In this document: one piece after another, positions 12,315-23,999 of the stretch
Layout of the letters: every line of letters begins with the position of its first letter
Numbering within the stretch: the first letter of the stretch is position 1
Assembly (NCBI GenBank): GCA_951804985.1
Contig: OX638132.1
Coordinates: 24,590,617-24,654,616 of the forward strand
Length of the DNA stretch: 64,000 nt
Source of the DNA: Dryomyza anilis
Lineage: Eukaryota > Arthropoda > Insecta > Diptera > Dryomyzidae
Direction: 5' to 3'
Translations under genes and position numbers: made by a program
Notes under the pieces: generated by a model
Told to the model about the DNA's origin: nothing
Databases searched by the model: none
What the model saw: the letters and a program-made list of their open reading frames with translations, nothing else

Positions 12315-12985
12315 AATTTATGTACAAATTGTGATATTGGGGCAAAGTAGGAAACATTTTCTAGGGTAAAGTGGGAAACGTAATTTAATCAATGTTTTCT
12401 ATAATTTTAGTTCAAATATTGTGTTATATAAATTATTTAATTGGTTTAACCAAGAAAAAAATCACAAACCATTGAAAAGCAACATTTTAACTCAACTGAG
12501 ATAAGATCTGAAACATTTAACAGTAGCAAAAATATAAAATATTTTTAATTTCAACAGAAGACGAAGAATTGTTTAATGCCAAAGAAATTAAATATCAACT
12601 ATTTAGTGTACAGCAATATCTGCAAACGGCTGAAATTTTTGGAAATTTTGAACTTGACGACCAGCAACTACACTTGTCTCCTTTCTCACTCAGAATATTC
12701 TGAATATCTTTTTTTTCGTATTTTCTTAATATAACTTAATCATTATCATTTTGTATTATTTTGTATTTTTCACCTTAATATATTTGATTTAGCTATGAAA
12801 AAAACAAAATATGAAAAATAAACACTTCAATAGCATTTTGGTAAAAATTTTTAAGTTTCCCACTTTACCCAACAAGTTTCAACTAGTCCAAAATTGAGCA
12901 AATCATTAAAAAATCAAATAGACCCTTAAAAATAATTTTAAAAAATATTCAAATGTACTTTTGTTGGAGGCAAATTAGAATGAGT
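12315..12985. mobile_element. Dispersed element with GGGTAAAGTGGGAAAC inverted repeats
   Basis: GGGTAAAGTGGGAAAC at 12364-12379 has an exact inverse partner GTTTCCCACTTTACCC at 12855-12870. A diverged tandem copy of the left end lies just before it (12337-12352). Related copies lie inside the hAT element (10425-11010) and at about 24000-24560. Similarity between copies continues some 100 bp beyond the right inverted repeat, so the true element ends are uncertain and I assign no superfamily. Confidence 0.65.
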
Positions 12986-12995
12986 CCCATTTTAA

Positions 12996-13369
12996 CACAA
13001 AGGGGAGTGGCACCTCCCATAGAACCCAAAATTCAGTACGCTATATATCAGCCCTAATTATATCGATTTCAACAAAACTTTAAAATTGGATGTAACTCAT
13101 CTTACTTAACCTCACCACACACAAACTCACCACACATAAACTCACCACACATAAACTCACAACACCTAAACTCATCACACCTACACTTACCACACTACAA
13201 CTCACCACACTAAAACTCACCACACTAAATTCATAACACTAAAACTCACCACACTTAAACTCACCACATTAAAACTTCTATTGGAAAAACACTACGGTGA
13301 AGAATTGTACAGGGAAGAAATCTACCAGGAAGAATTTTACGGGCACGAGTCGTGCACGAGTTCAGCTAG
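12996..13369 (+). mobile_element. Helitron D, 5'-truncated, 3' end intact
   Basis: Carries the family's GTGGCACCTCCCATA module, the 15-bp CACCACAC minisatellite (13112-13275), a short second minisatellite (GGGAAGAA-type, 13283-13340), the hairpin GCACGAGTCGTGC and terminal CTAG at 13366-13369. Its 5' third is missing. It is followed without a spacer by the 5' TC of Helitron B. Confidence 0.82.
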
Positions 13370-13621
13370 TCTATCTATATAAAACTCTTGGTCCGTCTGT
13401 CAGTCTGTCTGTCTGTCTGTCTGTTTGTTCCAGCATCACGTCTAAACCACTGCACCGATTTAACTGAAATTTTGCACCAGGATACTATGGAGTCCGGAGG
13501 GTGTCATAGGCTATATATGGGCAGGATTGGACAAAGGGGCGTGGTACCTCCCATACAACCTAAACTTTCAAAACGACATAACTCAGTACATACACAATCT
13601 AAAAAGATGAAACAAAAAACT

Positions 13622-14049
13622 AAAATTCACCACACTAAAACTCACCACACTAAAACTCAGTACTCTAAAACTCACCACACTAAAACTCACCACACTAAAA
13701 CTCACCACACTAAAAATTCACCATACTAAAACTTACCACACCAAAACTCACCACACTAAAACTCACCATACCAAAATTCACCACTCTAAAACTCACCACA
13801 CTAGAACTCAACACAATAAAGCTCACCACACTAAAACTCACCACAATAAAAATTCACCACACTAAAACTCACCACACTAAAATTCACCATACTAAAAACT
13901 CACCACACCGAAACTCACCACACTAAAACTTACCACACTAAAACTCACCGCACTAAAATTCACCACAATAAAACTCACCACACTAAAACTCACTACACTA
14001 AAAATTCACCACACTAAATCTCACCACACTAAAAATTCAACACACTAAA
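13622..14049. repeat. 15-bp minisatellite TCACCACACTAAAAC
   Basis: About 28 imperfect units, the longest such array in the window. Variants CACCATAC, CACCGCAC and CACAATAAA occur. The in-frame period produces a spurious T-K-T-H-H repeat on the plus strand. Confidence 0.93.
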
Positions 14050-14200
14050 ACTTCTACTGGGAAAAACTCTACGGGGAAGAATTCTACCGGGAAGAGTTCT
14101 ACCGGGAAGAATTCTACGGTAAAGCGTTCTATGGGGAATAATTTTACGGCGAAGATTTCTACTGGGAAGAATTCTACGGCGAAATATTCTACTGTCTGAA
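14050..14200. repeat. Second 15-bp minisatellite, GGGAAGAATTCTACG
   Basis: About ten units rich in EcoRI-like GAATTC. It follows the first minisatellite at the same relative position in Helitrons B, D and, inverted and shorter, C; a detached copy is at 59815-59995. Both minisatellites have the same 15-bp period despite unrelated sequence. Confidence 0.88.
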
Positions 14201-14395
14201 TTGTCTTTGAGAAAAGTTGTTTTGGCGGAGAATTATTATTTGGTTACTACATTTATAAAACCAATAAAAACTTCCACAGCGAAGCACGGGGCCCTGATAT
14301 AAAAAATAATAATAATGTTTTTTTATATTAATAAAATCGCTTTATATCTATGAATTCACAAAATCTTGGCACGAGTCGTGCACGTGTCCAGCTAG

Positions 14396-15729
14396 TTATT
14401 TATAAATAAACAACGTTAAAGTATTTTCCTTGTTTCATACTAAATAAATGTTAGTCATACGTCACGTGCAACACAATCGACCCTTAGAACGAAAAAACAA
14501 AAATAGTTACTTCTACAAAATAGCACAAAGAAACCATATTAAAAATAACAACAATCTGTCCTAACATGCCGCACTTTTAATCTTTGATATCAGCCAGGAT
14601 CAAAACTGTTACTCTTGAAAATGAAAATTGCAATTTTGCTTGGCTTTTATCGAAATGCAATAAATATAAGGATTTTCATTAATCTTTTGTGAGGTTCTTT
14701 TATTGGATTTACCTTTACAAGACCTACATACACAGATACAAATTCACACACACACACACAAAGTTTTACTTACACATAGAGTGCTCTCACCAATAGAGCA
14801 ATCAGAAGAGCATCATAGAAAAGGACAGCACAAGACGTAAGAAGATGCCAATGGCCATATCTAGAGCAACACTGGGTAATCTTTGCTATTGCAGCACCAT
14901 GGACACCAAAGGAATATGTAAGCAATTTATTGGCGAATCTAATATGAAAAAGGCTGCACATAAATAAGCTGTGATTAGGTTTATTTCTTACGATGTTACC
15001 TATGCTTTGGCCTTTTTTCCAGTTTAGACCCTGGTGACTGCTATTAGGAGCAATGCTAAAAATGTGTAGTGCGGCAAAAATGTGAAAGAGAGCGCGAGGA
15101 GAGGTGAGTGTGAAACAGATTGAGCCAAATCTCTGTTTCACCGCAAAGCACCTCAAGCTTATATATTTTTTTTATTATATTTTTGCTATGTTCATTGTAT
15201 AAAATCCAATAATATTAATAATCAATGGTGCTGCAGTTTTTGTTTTATACGTATTACCGTTCTAAGCCGTATGTGTCATACAAATATATCTGTAAATGTC
15301 ATAAAAACTTAAATTAAACATTTATATTTTGGGACTTTTTTGAAAAATATCAATGCACAATGACCCACATTTTTGTTCATTTTCTTTACTGAGCAATACA
15401 TCGACGTTACCATATTAATATATAATACATGAAAATTGGCAATTTTGAAGTTTAATTTAATAAAATCTGTGTTTGGATTGTGTAGTAATACTTGTAATTA
15501 CAGATTATTTAATAATAAAATAAAATTTCTGAAATAAATTGAAAACTAACTCAGTTTGAAATAAAAAAAGTACGCATGAAAAGAAATAGTAAAATACAAT
15601 ACAAAGGATTTGTCAAATTTGAGTCCGTAATTTAATCAGTACTAAATTTGAATTGTGCAGTGTAGTGGTAGAAATGGAAAATAAAAACTAGAATTTTGTA
15701 CCCCAAACACTCAATGATTATATTTTAAA
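14396..15729. other. Mostly unique DNA between Helitrons B and C
   Basis: Contains a (CA)n tract at 14747-14760 and a moderately GC-richer patch at 14790-15150 with GAGAGCGCGAGGAGAGG near 15089. A minus-strand open frame spans 14770-15156, but its first codon is TTG and the first ATG leaves only about 63 residues, with no recognisable domain. I do not call a gene here. Confidence 0.5.
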
Positions 15730-16892
15730 CTAGCTGCACCCGTGCACGACTCGTTCAATATTTATTTGGTGGATGAAAGGATATGGCGCAATTTTATTAA
15801 TATAAAAAAACATTTTTATTATTTATATCAGAGCCCCGTGCTTCGCTGTGGACGTTTTTTTTTTATTGGTTTTATAAATGTAGTAAATAAAACAAAAAAA
15901 TTCTCCGCAAAAACAGCTTTTCTCATAGACAATTCTTTCTCAGACTGTGCTTCCCCGTAGAATTATTCCCCGTAGAGATTTTCCCAGTAGTAGTTTTGTT
16001 GTGGTGAGTTTAGGTGTGGTGAGTTCAGGTGTGGTTAATGTTGGTGTGGTGAGTTTTAGTGTGGTGAGTTTTAGTGTGGTGAGTTTTAGAGTGGTGAGAT
16101 TTAGTGTGGTGAGATTTAGTGTGGTGAGATTTAGTGTGGTGAGTTTAAGTGTAGTTGTGAGTTTTAGTGTGGAGAATTTTAGTGTGGTGAATTTTAATGT
16201 GGTAAATTTTATTGCGGTGAGTATAGTGTGGTGAGTTTTAGTTTGGTGAATTTTATTGTGGTGAATTTGAGTGTGGTGATTTTTAGTGTGGTGAATTTTG
16301 GTATGGTGAGTTTCATTGTGGTGAATTTTATTGTGGTCAGTTTTATTGTGGTCCGTTTAAATGTGGTGAATTTCGTAAAAAAAAAATTTTGGACGACAAA
16401 AAGAACGCATCATCATTTTACAAAAACGATGTTCGAGATATTTCGAAAAAAAAATTTTGGAAACTTTTTTTTTTACAAAAAAAAATAATTCTACAAAAAC
16501 AACAATGTTCAAAAAAGTTCGGAAAAAAATTGTTAATAAAAATTTTCGACGACAATAATGGTCGAAATCACCTTTCTATCAATCGATAAAACAACAATGT
16601 TCGAAAATTTTTGAAAAAATTATTTTTGCTTTTAAATATTTTTTTTGTATTTGAGTTTTTTGTTTCATGTATGCAGCTGCTGTAAGTGCCAAGTTATATC
16701 ATTTTGAAAGTTTAAGCTGTATCGGAGATGCCACGCCCCTTTGTCCAATCCCGCCCTTATATAGTCTGTCACTTTTCCAGACCCTACCGTATCTGTGGTA
16801 AAAAATTCAAGAAAATCGGATCAGTAGTTTAGACGTAGAAGCGGAACAAACAAATAAACAAACCAACAAAGAGATTTATTATATTAATAGGA
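15730..16892 (-). mobile_element. Helitron C, complete non-autonomous element
   Basis: On the minus strand it starts TCCTATTAATATAATAAATC (from 16892), a 5' end very typical of insect Helitrons. It carries the TTTGTTCCGCTTCTACGTCT and AAAGGGGCGTGGCATCTCC modules and ends with the CGTGCACGGGTGCAG region and CTAG at 15733-15730. Flanking bases give A|TC...CTAG|T with no target duplication. The interior has the 15-bp minisatellite (15985-16375) and T/A-rich low complexity (16376-16640). 1163 bp; no Rep/helicase. The frames at 15947-16488 are minisatellite artefacts. Confidence 0.9.
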
Positions 16893-16984
16893 TTTTTTAT
16901 TTTAAAACTAAAGAAGTAAACAAAATGAAATAATAAATTTAATTAGACAAAAAAAAATAATTAGAAAGTTGTTAAATTACCTAC

Positions 16985-17260
16985 AAATTATAATAACACT
17001 GCTTTACACTCATTATGGTGCAGTAAAAATTGCAGCAAATATTGAATGCATTTGTGGTGCTGATTTCGAAAATGGTATCAGTTTGGTCAAATTGACTTAA
17101 GTTTTCGAGATATATTCCATTTACCAATTTCTCGTTATTTTAAAATTATTTTATATTTAAAATTCCAACAAAAGAAAATAATGAATTTATTTTTTCGATA
17201 GCAAAATAAATTCAAATTTGATCAAAAAGTTGAAATATATTTTTCTTTAAATTTTAGATC
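16985..17260. repeat. Copy of the arm of the 46.4-47.5 kb inverted repeat
   Basis: TAATAACACTGCTTTACAC and ATTATGGTGCAGTAAAAATT match the left arm at 46505-46800 (ATTATGGTGCAGTAAAAGTT there), and the match continues through TTTTCGAGATAT. This shows that arm exists as a dispersed repeat. Confidence 0.7.
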
Positions 17261-17679
17261 ATTATTTGTACAATTTCGTAGAATTTTCTTGATCTTGAGC
17301 AATCATGAAGTATATTTGAAACAAAAATGTGGTATTTTGGTATTAATTTTTAGTACTATTTACGGCCAAATTAAATATACTTGATTTTACTACATTCAAC
17401 TATATTTGGTCTTAATTTATACGTCCGGAAATATGTAGATACATTATTCATCTGCTTTAATTTTTACTAAATACAATCTGTATACATTTAACATCATTTT
17501 AAAATATAACTACATATTTAACATTACGACATTCTGTAGTCATGTAAAATTCAAAAATGTATATTATTTCAAAAATATTGTTTTTCTGTAACTAAATGTA
17601 AATGTAAAAATATTACTACATATGCATTTATTTTTACTACATTCTGTATTTATATAAATTTTAAAAATATTTATAAACG

Positions 17680-18175
17680 ATGAACCATCGATGTCAAGAC
17701 TTCAGGAGGTCATGCTGTGAATCAAAAAGATAAGAAATTATTAAATAAAAAACATCTAATTTTGCACGTAGTTTAAGAAACTGGGTGTTTAATAATTGCA
17801 TATTACTTACATAACCTAGTCAAGAAAATACGTTATTAAGTGTAATCTGTTGTTAAATGAATATCAATTTTTCACTCTTGTTTTTGACAATTAAATAATC
17901 TTTCCAGTAGTGCATTACATCTTTACACCGTTTGATTTCTTTAAAAGGTACGTAAAACTGAAATTTACAAAAATAAAAATACAAATTTTTACTTTGTCAT
18001 TGATTTTCTAAAAATTTACCCATTTTTTTCTACTTTATAATAACAGACCAGAAATTATTTAAACATTGGTTAACTTATGCATTTAAATTATTCATATTTA
18101 CGTAATTTTTATAGTCATTTTTGCGATTTTTAGGGTAATTTTAATGGTCATTTTAATGGTCATTTTTTATGTTTT
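17680..18175. repeat. Dispersed repeat of the ACAGGGTGT family, copy 1
   Basis: Shares a long colinear series of short blocks with 25705-26110 and 56305-56700: a CATCGATG-type start, AGGAGGTCAT/GGGGGTCATT, TTGCACGTAGTTTAAGA, a GGGTGTT block, CATATTACTTACATAACCTAG, then AAATTTACAAAAATAAAAAT. Blocks at 18050-18175 (AAACATTGGTTAACTTA and repeated TTTTAATGGTCA) recur in part at 52440-52760. No coding. Confidence 0.65.
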
Positions 18176-18820
18176 GAGAAAAACTTCCACAGTAGACATT
18201 TCCAAGAAAAAAACACTTCCCCAAAATGGTCTGAATCAAATTATTATTGACAATATCCGCCGAGTTCACCGATCACTGCAATAAATATACTGGAGTTCCT
18301 GGTGTTACCAATGTTTAGAAGGCGATGTTCTCTAAGAATTACTGTATTTAAATTATAAGTGTAAATGAAGAGAATTAAAACGCCCTATAAGGAAAAGATG
18401 GAATTCCTTTGAAGCCGCAATAAATTAGTTTTACCAAAAAGTCAATAAAATATTTATTGATTACGGAGTTGTACATTTTTACGGAAATATATAAGTTGTG
18501 ATGTAATTTTGACAATTTTTGCGTAGTATTATCAAAGCGTCAAGAAACTAAATCTGATCGAGATCGATTATATGTTAAAAAAAACTTGGTATTAATTAAG
18601 GATCTAAAAATTGGTTCAAATCTGTTTAGTGGTTACAGATTTTTAAAAATTAATGCTATCAGGTGCTGAAATTTGAAACTTCGTTTGAGACTATTTTAAG
18701 CGCTTTTCTTTAAATAGTCATTTTGTCTTGATCCTAACTGTGATGACAGAGATATGCAAATTTGAAACTTGCACCCTTTAGAATTATTATAGAATTACTT
18801 TAAAATTATTTTAAAATGAA
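18176..18820. other. AT-rich DNA, no recognised feature
   Basis: No tandem structure, terminal repeats or coding frame seen between the preceding repeat and Helitron E. Confidence 0.5.
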
Positions 18821-19250
18821 CTAGCTGAACCCGTGCTCAACTCGTGCAAAAAATTTGTGAATGTAAGGATATGGAGAGATTTAATTGATATTAAGAATAT
18901 TTTTAGTATTTATTTTTGCTAGTCTGATTAAGTTTGTTAACTCTTCTCGGGTTTCTACGATATATATGCCAAAGTTTAAGGAACTTGGTGCAGAGGTTTG
19001 AAATTTAGTTTTGGTTTGGTGAATTTTTATATGGTGAGTTTTAGTGTGGTGAGTTTGATGTAGTGAGTTTTAGTGTGGTGAGTTTGATGTAGTGAGTTTT
19101 GGTTAGATAAGTAACATCAGAAGTTAAAATCGATAAAATTTGTACTGAGTTTCAGCATTTTTAATTTTTAGGATGTATGGGAGGTGCCACTCCCATCTGT
19201 CCAATCTGGTTAATTTATAGTTTAGTATACTCTTGGGTCCATGTAGTACA
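18821..19250 (-). mobile_element. Helitron E, decayed
   Basis: The minus-strand 3' end is recognisable: CTAG at 18824-18821, preceded by a mutated hairpin (GCACGAGTTGAGC). Inside are a short 15-bp minisatellite (19018-19105) and the GGAGGTGCCACTCCCATCTG module. The 5' TC end could not be found; the element seems broken near 19250. Confidence 0.72.
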
Positions 19251-19379
19251 CAGAGTAATAACAATTTTCAGAAAAATACGTTCAGTGATATTGCATTGAA
19301 TCTGAAACTTACACCCTCATTAAAAATGTGCGTAAAAGTGGGTGTGATCGACGAAACCTATACAGTGATCTTCTTCTGG

Positions 19380-19760
19380 GTCTGTAGTAGAGATGAGCGC
19401 GTGCCGTGCTTTTTTGGTGTCACGCCCGAAAATCTGAGTTCGTGATGCAAATCTCTGTGCGTGCTAGTTGCTGTCGTGCCCGTGCGTGTTTGTGAATCCA
19501 AAATCAGGCACGCGCCAATTAAACTTTTTTTTGTAGTTTCTACCCCAACTTTACAAAACCCTTATGTGGTATTTTAAACTTTTCATGAAAATCTGTTGTT
19601 TTAGTTTTACTTATGGATTTAAGTGAATAAAACAGTATCAAACATAATTTTTTAATTATTTATTACAGGAACTAAAACACTTTGGAATATCGGTTCCTGT
19701 TTGAGTTACAAGATTTTAAAATTGTGGTTCCGGTTCTTCCGGTGTAAATCTCATTGGTGG
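19380..19760. other. Possible ends of other DNA transposons
   Basis: AGTAGAGATGAGCGCGTGCC near 19387 and GGTTCCGGTTCTTCCGG near 19725 look like transposon termini of the short-word-repeat type seen in hAT-like elements, but no matching inverted end or TSD was found. The surrounding 19250-21190 otherwise shows only a short AAAGACAAAT-type tandem (20184-20232) and TG-rich stretches. Confidence 0.3.
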
Positions 19761-21193
19761 TTATATAAATATTTACAGCCGCCTATCGCTGCAATTTCAA
19801 ATTAAAATATGTCCTATAATTCTTCTACCGTTCAGACTGAGAAGTGAAATAAACGTTTGTTTTTTTTTCTAGAGCTTTAATTGCCGCTTAAATCCAGCTA
19901 GGTGATCTTTCGCTTTTTTAGTAACTATAATTTTTGGTTTGGTAATAAAGACATAGATTTGATTGTTAAATTTCCATATTAGGCAAATAAGTTTTAAAAT
20001 AAGACAACAGCAGCAAATAAATTCCGAAATAGGCCGCATAAACTGCAAACTACCTGTGTCAATGAACTGATGTCAACCATTTGTTTTGTTTTCTTTTGCA
20101 CAAACGAATCCTTTTAATGTTAATAATCGCTATTAAACACACACGTTGCACTATATGCTGTGTCTTTTATGGGCTGCCATTAATAAGACCCATAAAAGAC
20201 AAATAAAAAGACAAATTAAAGACAAATAAAAGTGCAAACAGAAGTGCTTCGCCACAAAAACAAGACACAATAATAAAACAAGAAAAGGCTTTAGCACTGA
20301 GTGGCTGTAGTTTTTATTTTTTCCATCGTTTATACTATTTAACCTGTTCTGTTCTTTTGTTTTTGTGGATTTTCTATATGGTTTTTCTGAATTCAACCAT
20401 AAACCTTGACATTATAAATGCGTTTTTCTTTTCTCCATTATCATCATTCTTCTCAGCGATTGTGCTCCATTTTGTGTTCCATTTTGTTTGCACAATAAAA
20501 TCTTTAGGGCCTCATGCGTTGCGAGCAACAGCAGGCTGCAGCACTTGTTCACACTCCACTATATATGGCAATGATAACTGTCATTAGGGCTGCCAGCTAC
20601 CAGCGACAAATTGCAAATATTGAAATTTATTGCCTCTATAGTCCTATGAGGATACTGCTGCCTTTGCCAGGCTGCTTGTTTAATAAGTATCTTGCTGGCC
20701 AGTGGTCCTTTTACCAAGTATGTTGTTTGAGTAGCCTGCTGTTCGCCTTGTGTATCCCATGCTGCAAGCACAGTCCTTTATCCTGTTTGTTATCCTCGTG
20801 CTTAGCTAGTGACAGTTATCTGTGTGTGTGTGAGGTGTTTTCTATATATCTCCTATAGTCACTTAACTACTTTTGTAATCCTTGACACTGCCTCTATTTT
20901 GTTATTTGTACATTTATTGCCAGCCATAAGGATGTTGTTATCGGTGCGTGTTACCCAGCAGTGTGTTGTGTTTGTGTGTCGCAGTAGTTCTTAGAGTTAT
21001 AGCCTCGCAGGTGTCTTTATTAATTTACGATCGAAACTAATGAATAAAAGGTATGCGAGAAGCTTCCCTTAAGGCACAACAAAACAAAGTAATCAAATTG
21101 GACAAAGAGCCATATTTTTGTATGTTAATATTATAACCTGGTTAATACTGATTTTTATATATTTTCGTATTTTATTATTGCTTTATTCTTTTG

Positions 21194-23223
21194 TTGATTT
21201 ATTGATTCATTGATTTATTGATTTATTGATTTATTGATTTGTTGATTTATTGATTTATTGATTTATTGATTTATTGATTTATTGATTTATTGATTTATTG
21301 ATTTATTGATTTATTGATTTATTGATTTATTGATTTATTGATTTATTGATTTATTGATTTATTGATTTATTGATTTATTGATTTATTGATTTATTGATTC
21401 ATTGATTTATTGATTTATTGATTTATTGATTTATTGATTTATTGATTTATTGATTTATTGATTTATTGATATATTGATTTTGATTTATTGATTTATTGAT
21501 TTATTGATTTATTGATTTATTGATTTATTGATTTATTGATTTATTGATTTATTGATTTATTGATTTATTGATTTATTGATTTATTGATTTATTGATTTAT
21601 TGATTTATTGATTTATTGATTTATTGATTTATTGATTTATTGATTTATTGATTTATTGATTTATTGATTTATTGATTTATTGATTTATTGATTTATTGAT
21701 TTATTGATTTATTGATTTATTGATTTATTGATTTATTGATTTATTGATTTTTAATTTATTGATTTATTAATTTATTGAATTATTGATTTATTGATTTATT
21801 GATTTATTGATTTATTGATTTATTGATTTATTGATTTATTGATTTATTGATTTATTGATTTATTGATTTATTGATTTATTGATTTATTGATTTATTGATT
21901 TATTGATTTATTGATTTATTGATTTATTGATTTATTGATTTATTGATTTATTGATTTTTGATTTATTGATTTTTGATGTATTGATTTATTAATTTATTGA
22001 ATTATTGATTTATTGATTTATTGATTTATTGATTTATTGATTTATTGATTTATTGATTTATTGATTTATTGATTTATTGATTTATTGATTTATTGATTTA
22101 TTGATTCATTGATTTATTGATTTATTGATTTATTTATTTATTGATTTATTGATTTATTGATTTATTGATTTATTGATTTATTGATTTATTGATTTATTGA
22201 TTTATTGATTTATTGATTTATTGATTTATTGATTTATTGATTTATTGATTTATTGATTTATTGATTTATTGATTTATTGATTTATTGATTTATTGATTTA
22301 TTGATTTATTGATTTATTGATTTATTGATTTATTGATTTATTGATTTATTGATTTATTGATTTATTGATTTATTGATTTATTGATTTATTGATTTATTAA
22401 TTTATTGATTTATTAATTTATTGATTTATTGATTTATTGATTTATTGATTTATTAAAGTATTGATTTATTGATTTATTGATTTATTGATTTATTGATTTA
22501 TTGATTTATTGATTTATTGATTTATTGATTTATTGATTTATTGATTTATTGATTTATTGATTTATTGATTTATTGATTTATTGATTTATTAATTTATTGA
22601 TTTATTGATTTATTGATTTATTGATTTATTGATTTATTGATTTATTGATTTATTGATTTATTGATTTATTGATTTATTGATTTATTGATTTATTGATTTA
22701 TTGATTTATTGATTTATTGATACAATGATATATTGATTTATTGATTTATTGATTTATTGATTTATTGATTTATTGATTTATTGATTTATTGATACATTGA
22801 TATATTGATATATTGATTTATTGATTTATTGATTTACTGATTTATTGATTTATTGATACATTGATATATTGATATATTGATTTATTGATTTATTGATTTA
22901 TTGATTTATTGATTTATTGATTTATTGATTTATTGATTTATTGATTTATTGATTTATTGATTTATTGATTTATTGATTTATTGATTTAATGATTTATTGA
23001 TTTATTGATTTATTGATTTATTGATTTATTGATTTATTGATTTATTGATTTATTGATTTATTGATTTATTGATTTATTGATTTATTGATTTATTGATTTA
23101 TTGATTTATTGATTTATTGATTTATTGATTTATTAATTTATTGATTTATTGATTTATTGATTTATTGATTTATTGATTTATTGATTTATTGATTTATTGA
23201 TTTATTGATTTATTGATTTATTG
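21194..23223. repeat. Octamer satellite (TTGATTTA)n
   Basis: About 2.03 kb, roughly 254 head-to-tail copies. Most units are perfect; scattered variants are TTGATTCA, TTGATATA, TTGATACA, TTAATTTA and single-base length changes. Small variant clusters recur (GAATTATTG near 21777 and 22000, offset 222; the GATACATTGATATATTG cluster near 22792 and 22856). Since 8 is not divisible by 3, every frame meets TGA (plus) or TAA (minus) each 24 nt, so it is non-coding. It ends abruptly at TTGTGGAGG. Confidence 0.98.
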
Positions 23224-23999
23224 TGGAGGTTTATTAATTTTGGGTTTACCCATGAATGGCCTAAATTATTAAAAAATGATAAAATAATTGATTATTTGAG
23301 TTATTTTATATCAGATTTTCTAATAGTTTTCTTGCCAAAAAATTTAAAAATAATGTATGATAGAATTTTAACAAGCTAAAATCAACTAAACTTTATACAA
23401 GAACTCAACCAATAACTGCAGCTTGACAACAAAACAACATTTTTTATGTGAACTATTTTAAAAGCAATTATCTGTGGCAATGTCTGTTTATTGTTTAATG
23501 GGCATAAATAGAGCAATGGCAGGATACAATAAAAATAAAATTCAGTGATTAGAAATGCACAATGCAATTGTTTTTAATTGGTACATTATAAAACAATTAT
23601 TAAATTAGGTAATGTACAAGTTTAAAAGATTTTTTTATTCAATTTTAATAGAGGTTTTTAGATATGTCAAGTTTTCAAATAATAGAACAAATGAATATTT
23701 TCAACAATGTTTCAAATAGTTACAGCGGTTTCTATAGTATGTTACTCATACGCAACATGGTGCAAATTATTTAGCTTTGTATATGTCGGATTTCTTAAAG
23801 ATAATTTGAACAAATCTTACAAAAAAATGTGAGTAAAAATATGTTTTATATTATGGTAATATACAACAAAGAAAAGTCTAAACCTTAGATTGTCGAAAAT
23901 TTGAAAGTGCTAAAAGCGGAAATAATTTTTGTACATCACAAAAAATGTAGAAAAACTTCCCATCATACACACAATTTTTTGTTTTTTTTAAACTAGCAA
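23224..23999. other. AT-rich DNA right of the octamer satellite
   Basis: No repeats, terminal repeats or coding frames that I can support. No target-like duplication is visible across the satellite edges. Confidence 0.5.

Larger units (their letters stand above)
13370..14395 (+). mobile_element. Helitron B, complete non-autonomous element
   Basis: Starts TCTATCTATATAAAACTC (13370), then a (GTCT)n run at 13394-13428, then the family 5' module (TTTGTTCCAGCATCACGTCT; GGGGCGTGGTACCTCCCATA). The interior is two 15-bp minisatellites: TCACCACACTAAAAC (13622-14049) and GGGAAGAATTCTACG (14050-14200). Then come a conserved block ending CAGCGAAGCACGGGGCC, the hairpin GCACGAGTCGTGC and CTAG (14392-14395), followed by T. 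1026 bp with no Rep/helicase. The frame at 13388-13729 is minisatellite-derived. Confidence 0.9.

Noticed and set aside
13388..13729. Open frame with T-K-T-H-H repeats
   Set aside because: Minisatellite of Helitron B plus its GTCT tract; no ATG context or domain beyond the repeat.
14770..15156. 128-codon minus-strand frame in unique DNA
   Set aside because: The first codon is TTG; the first in-frame ATG leaves about 63 residues, and no family is recognisable.
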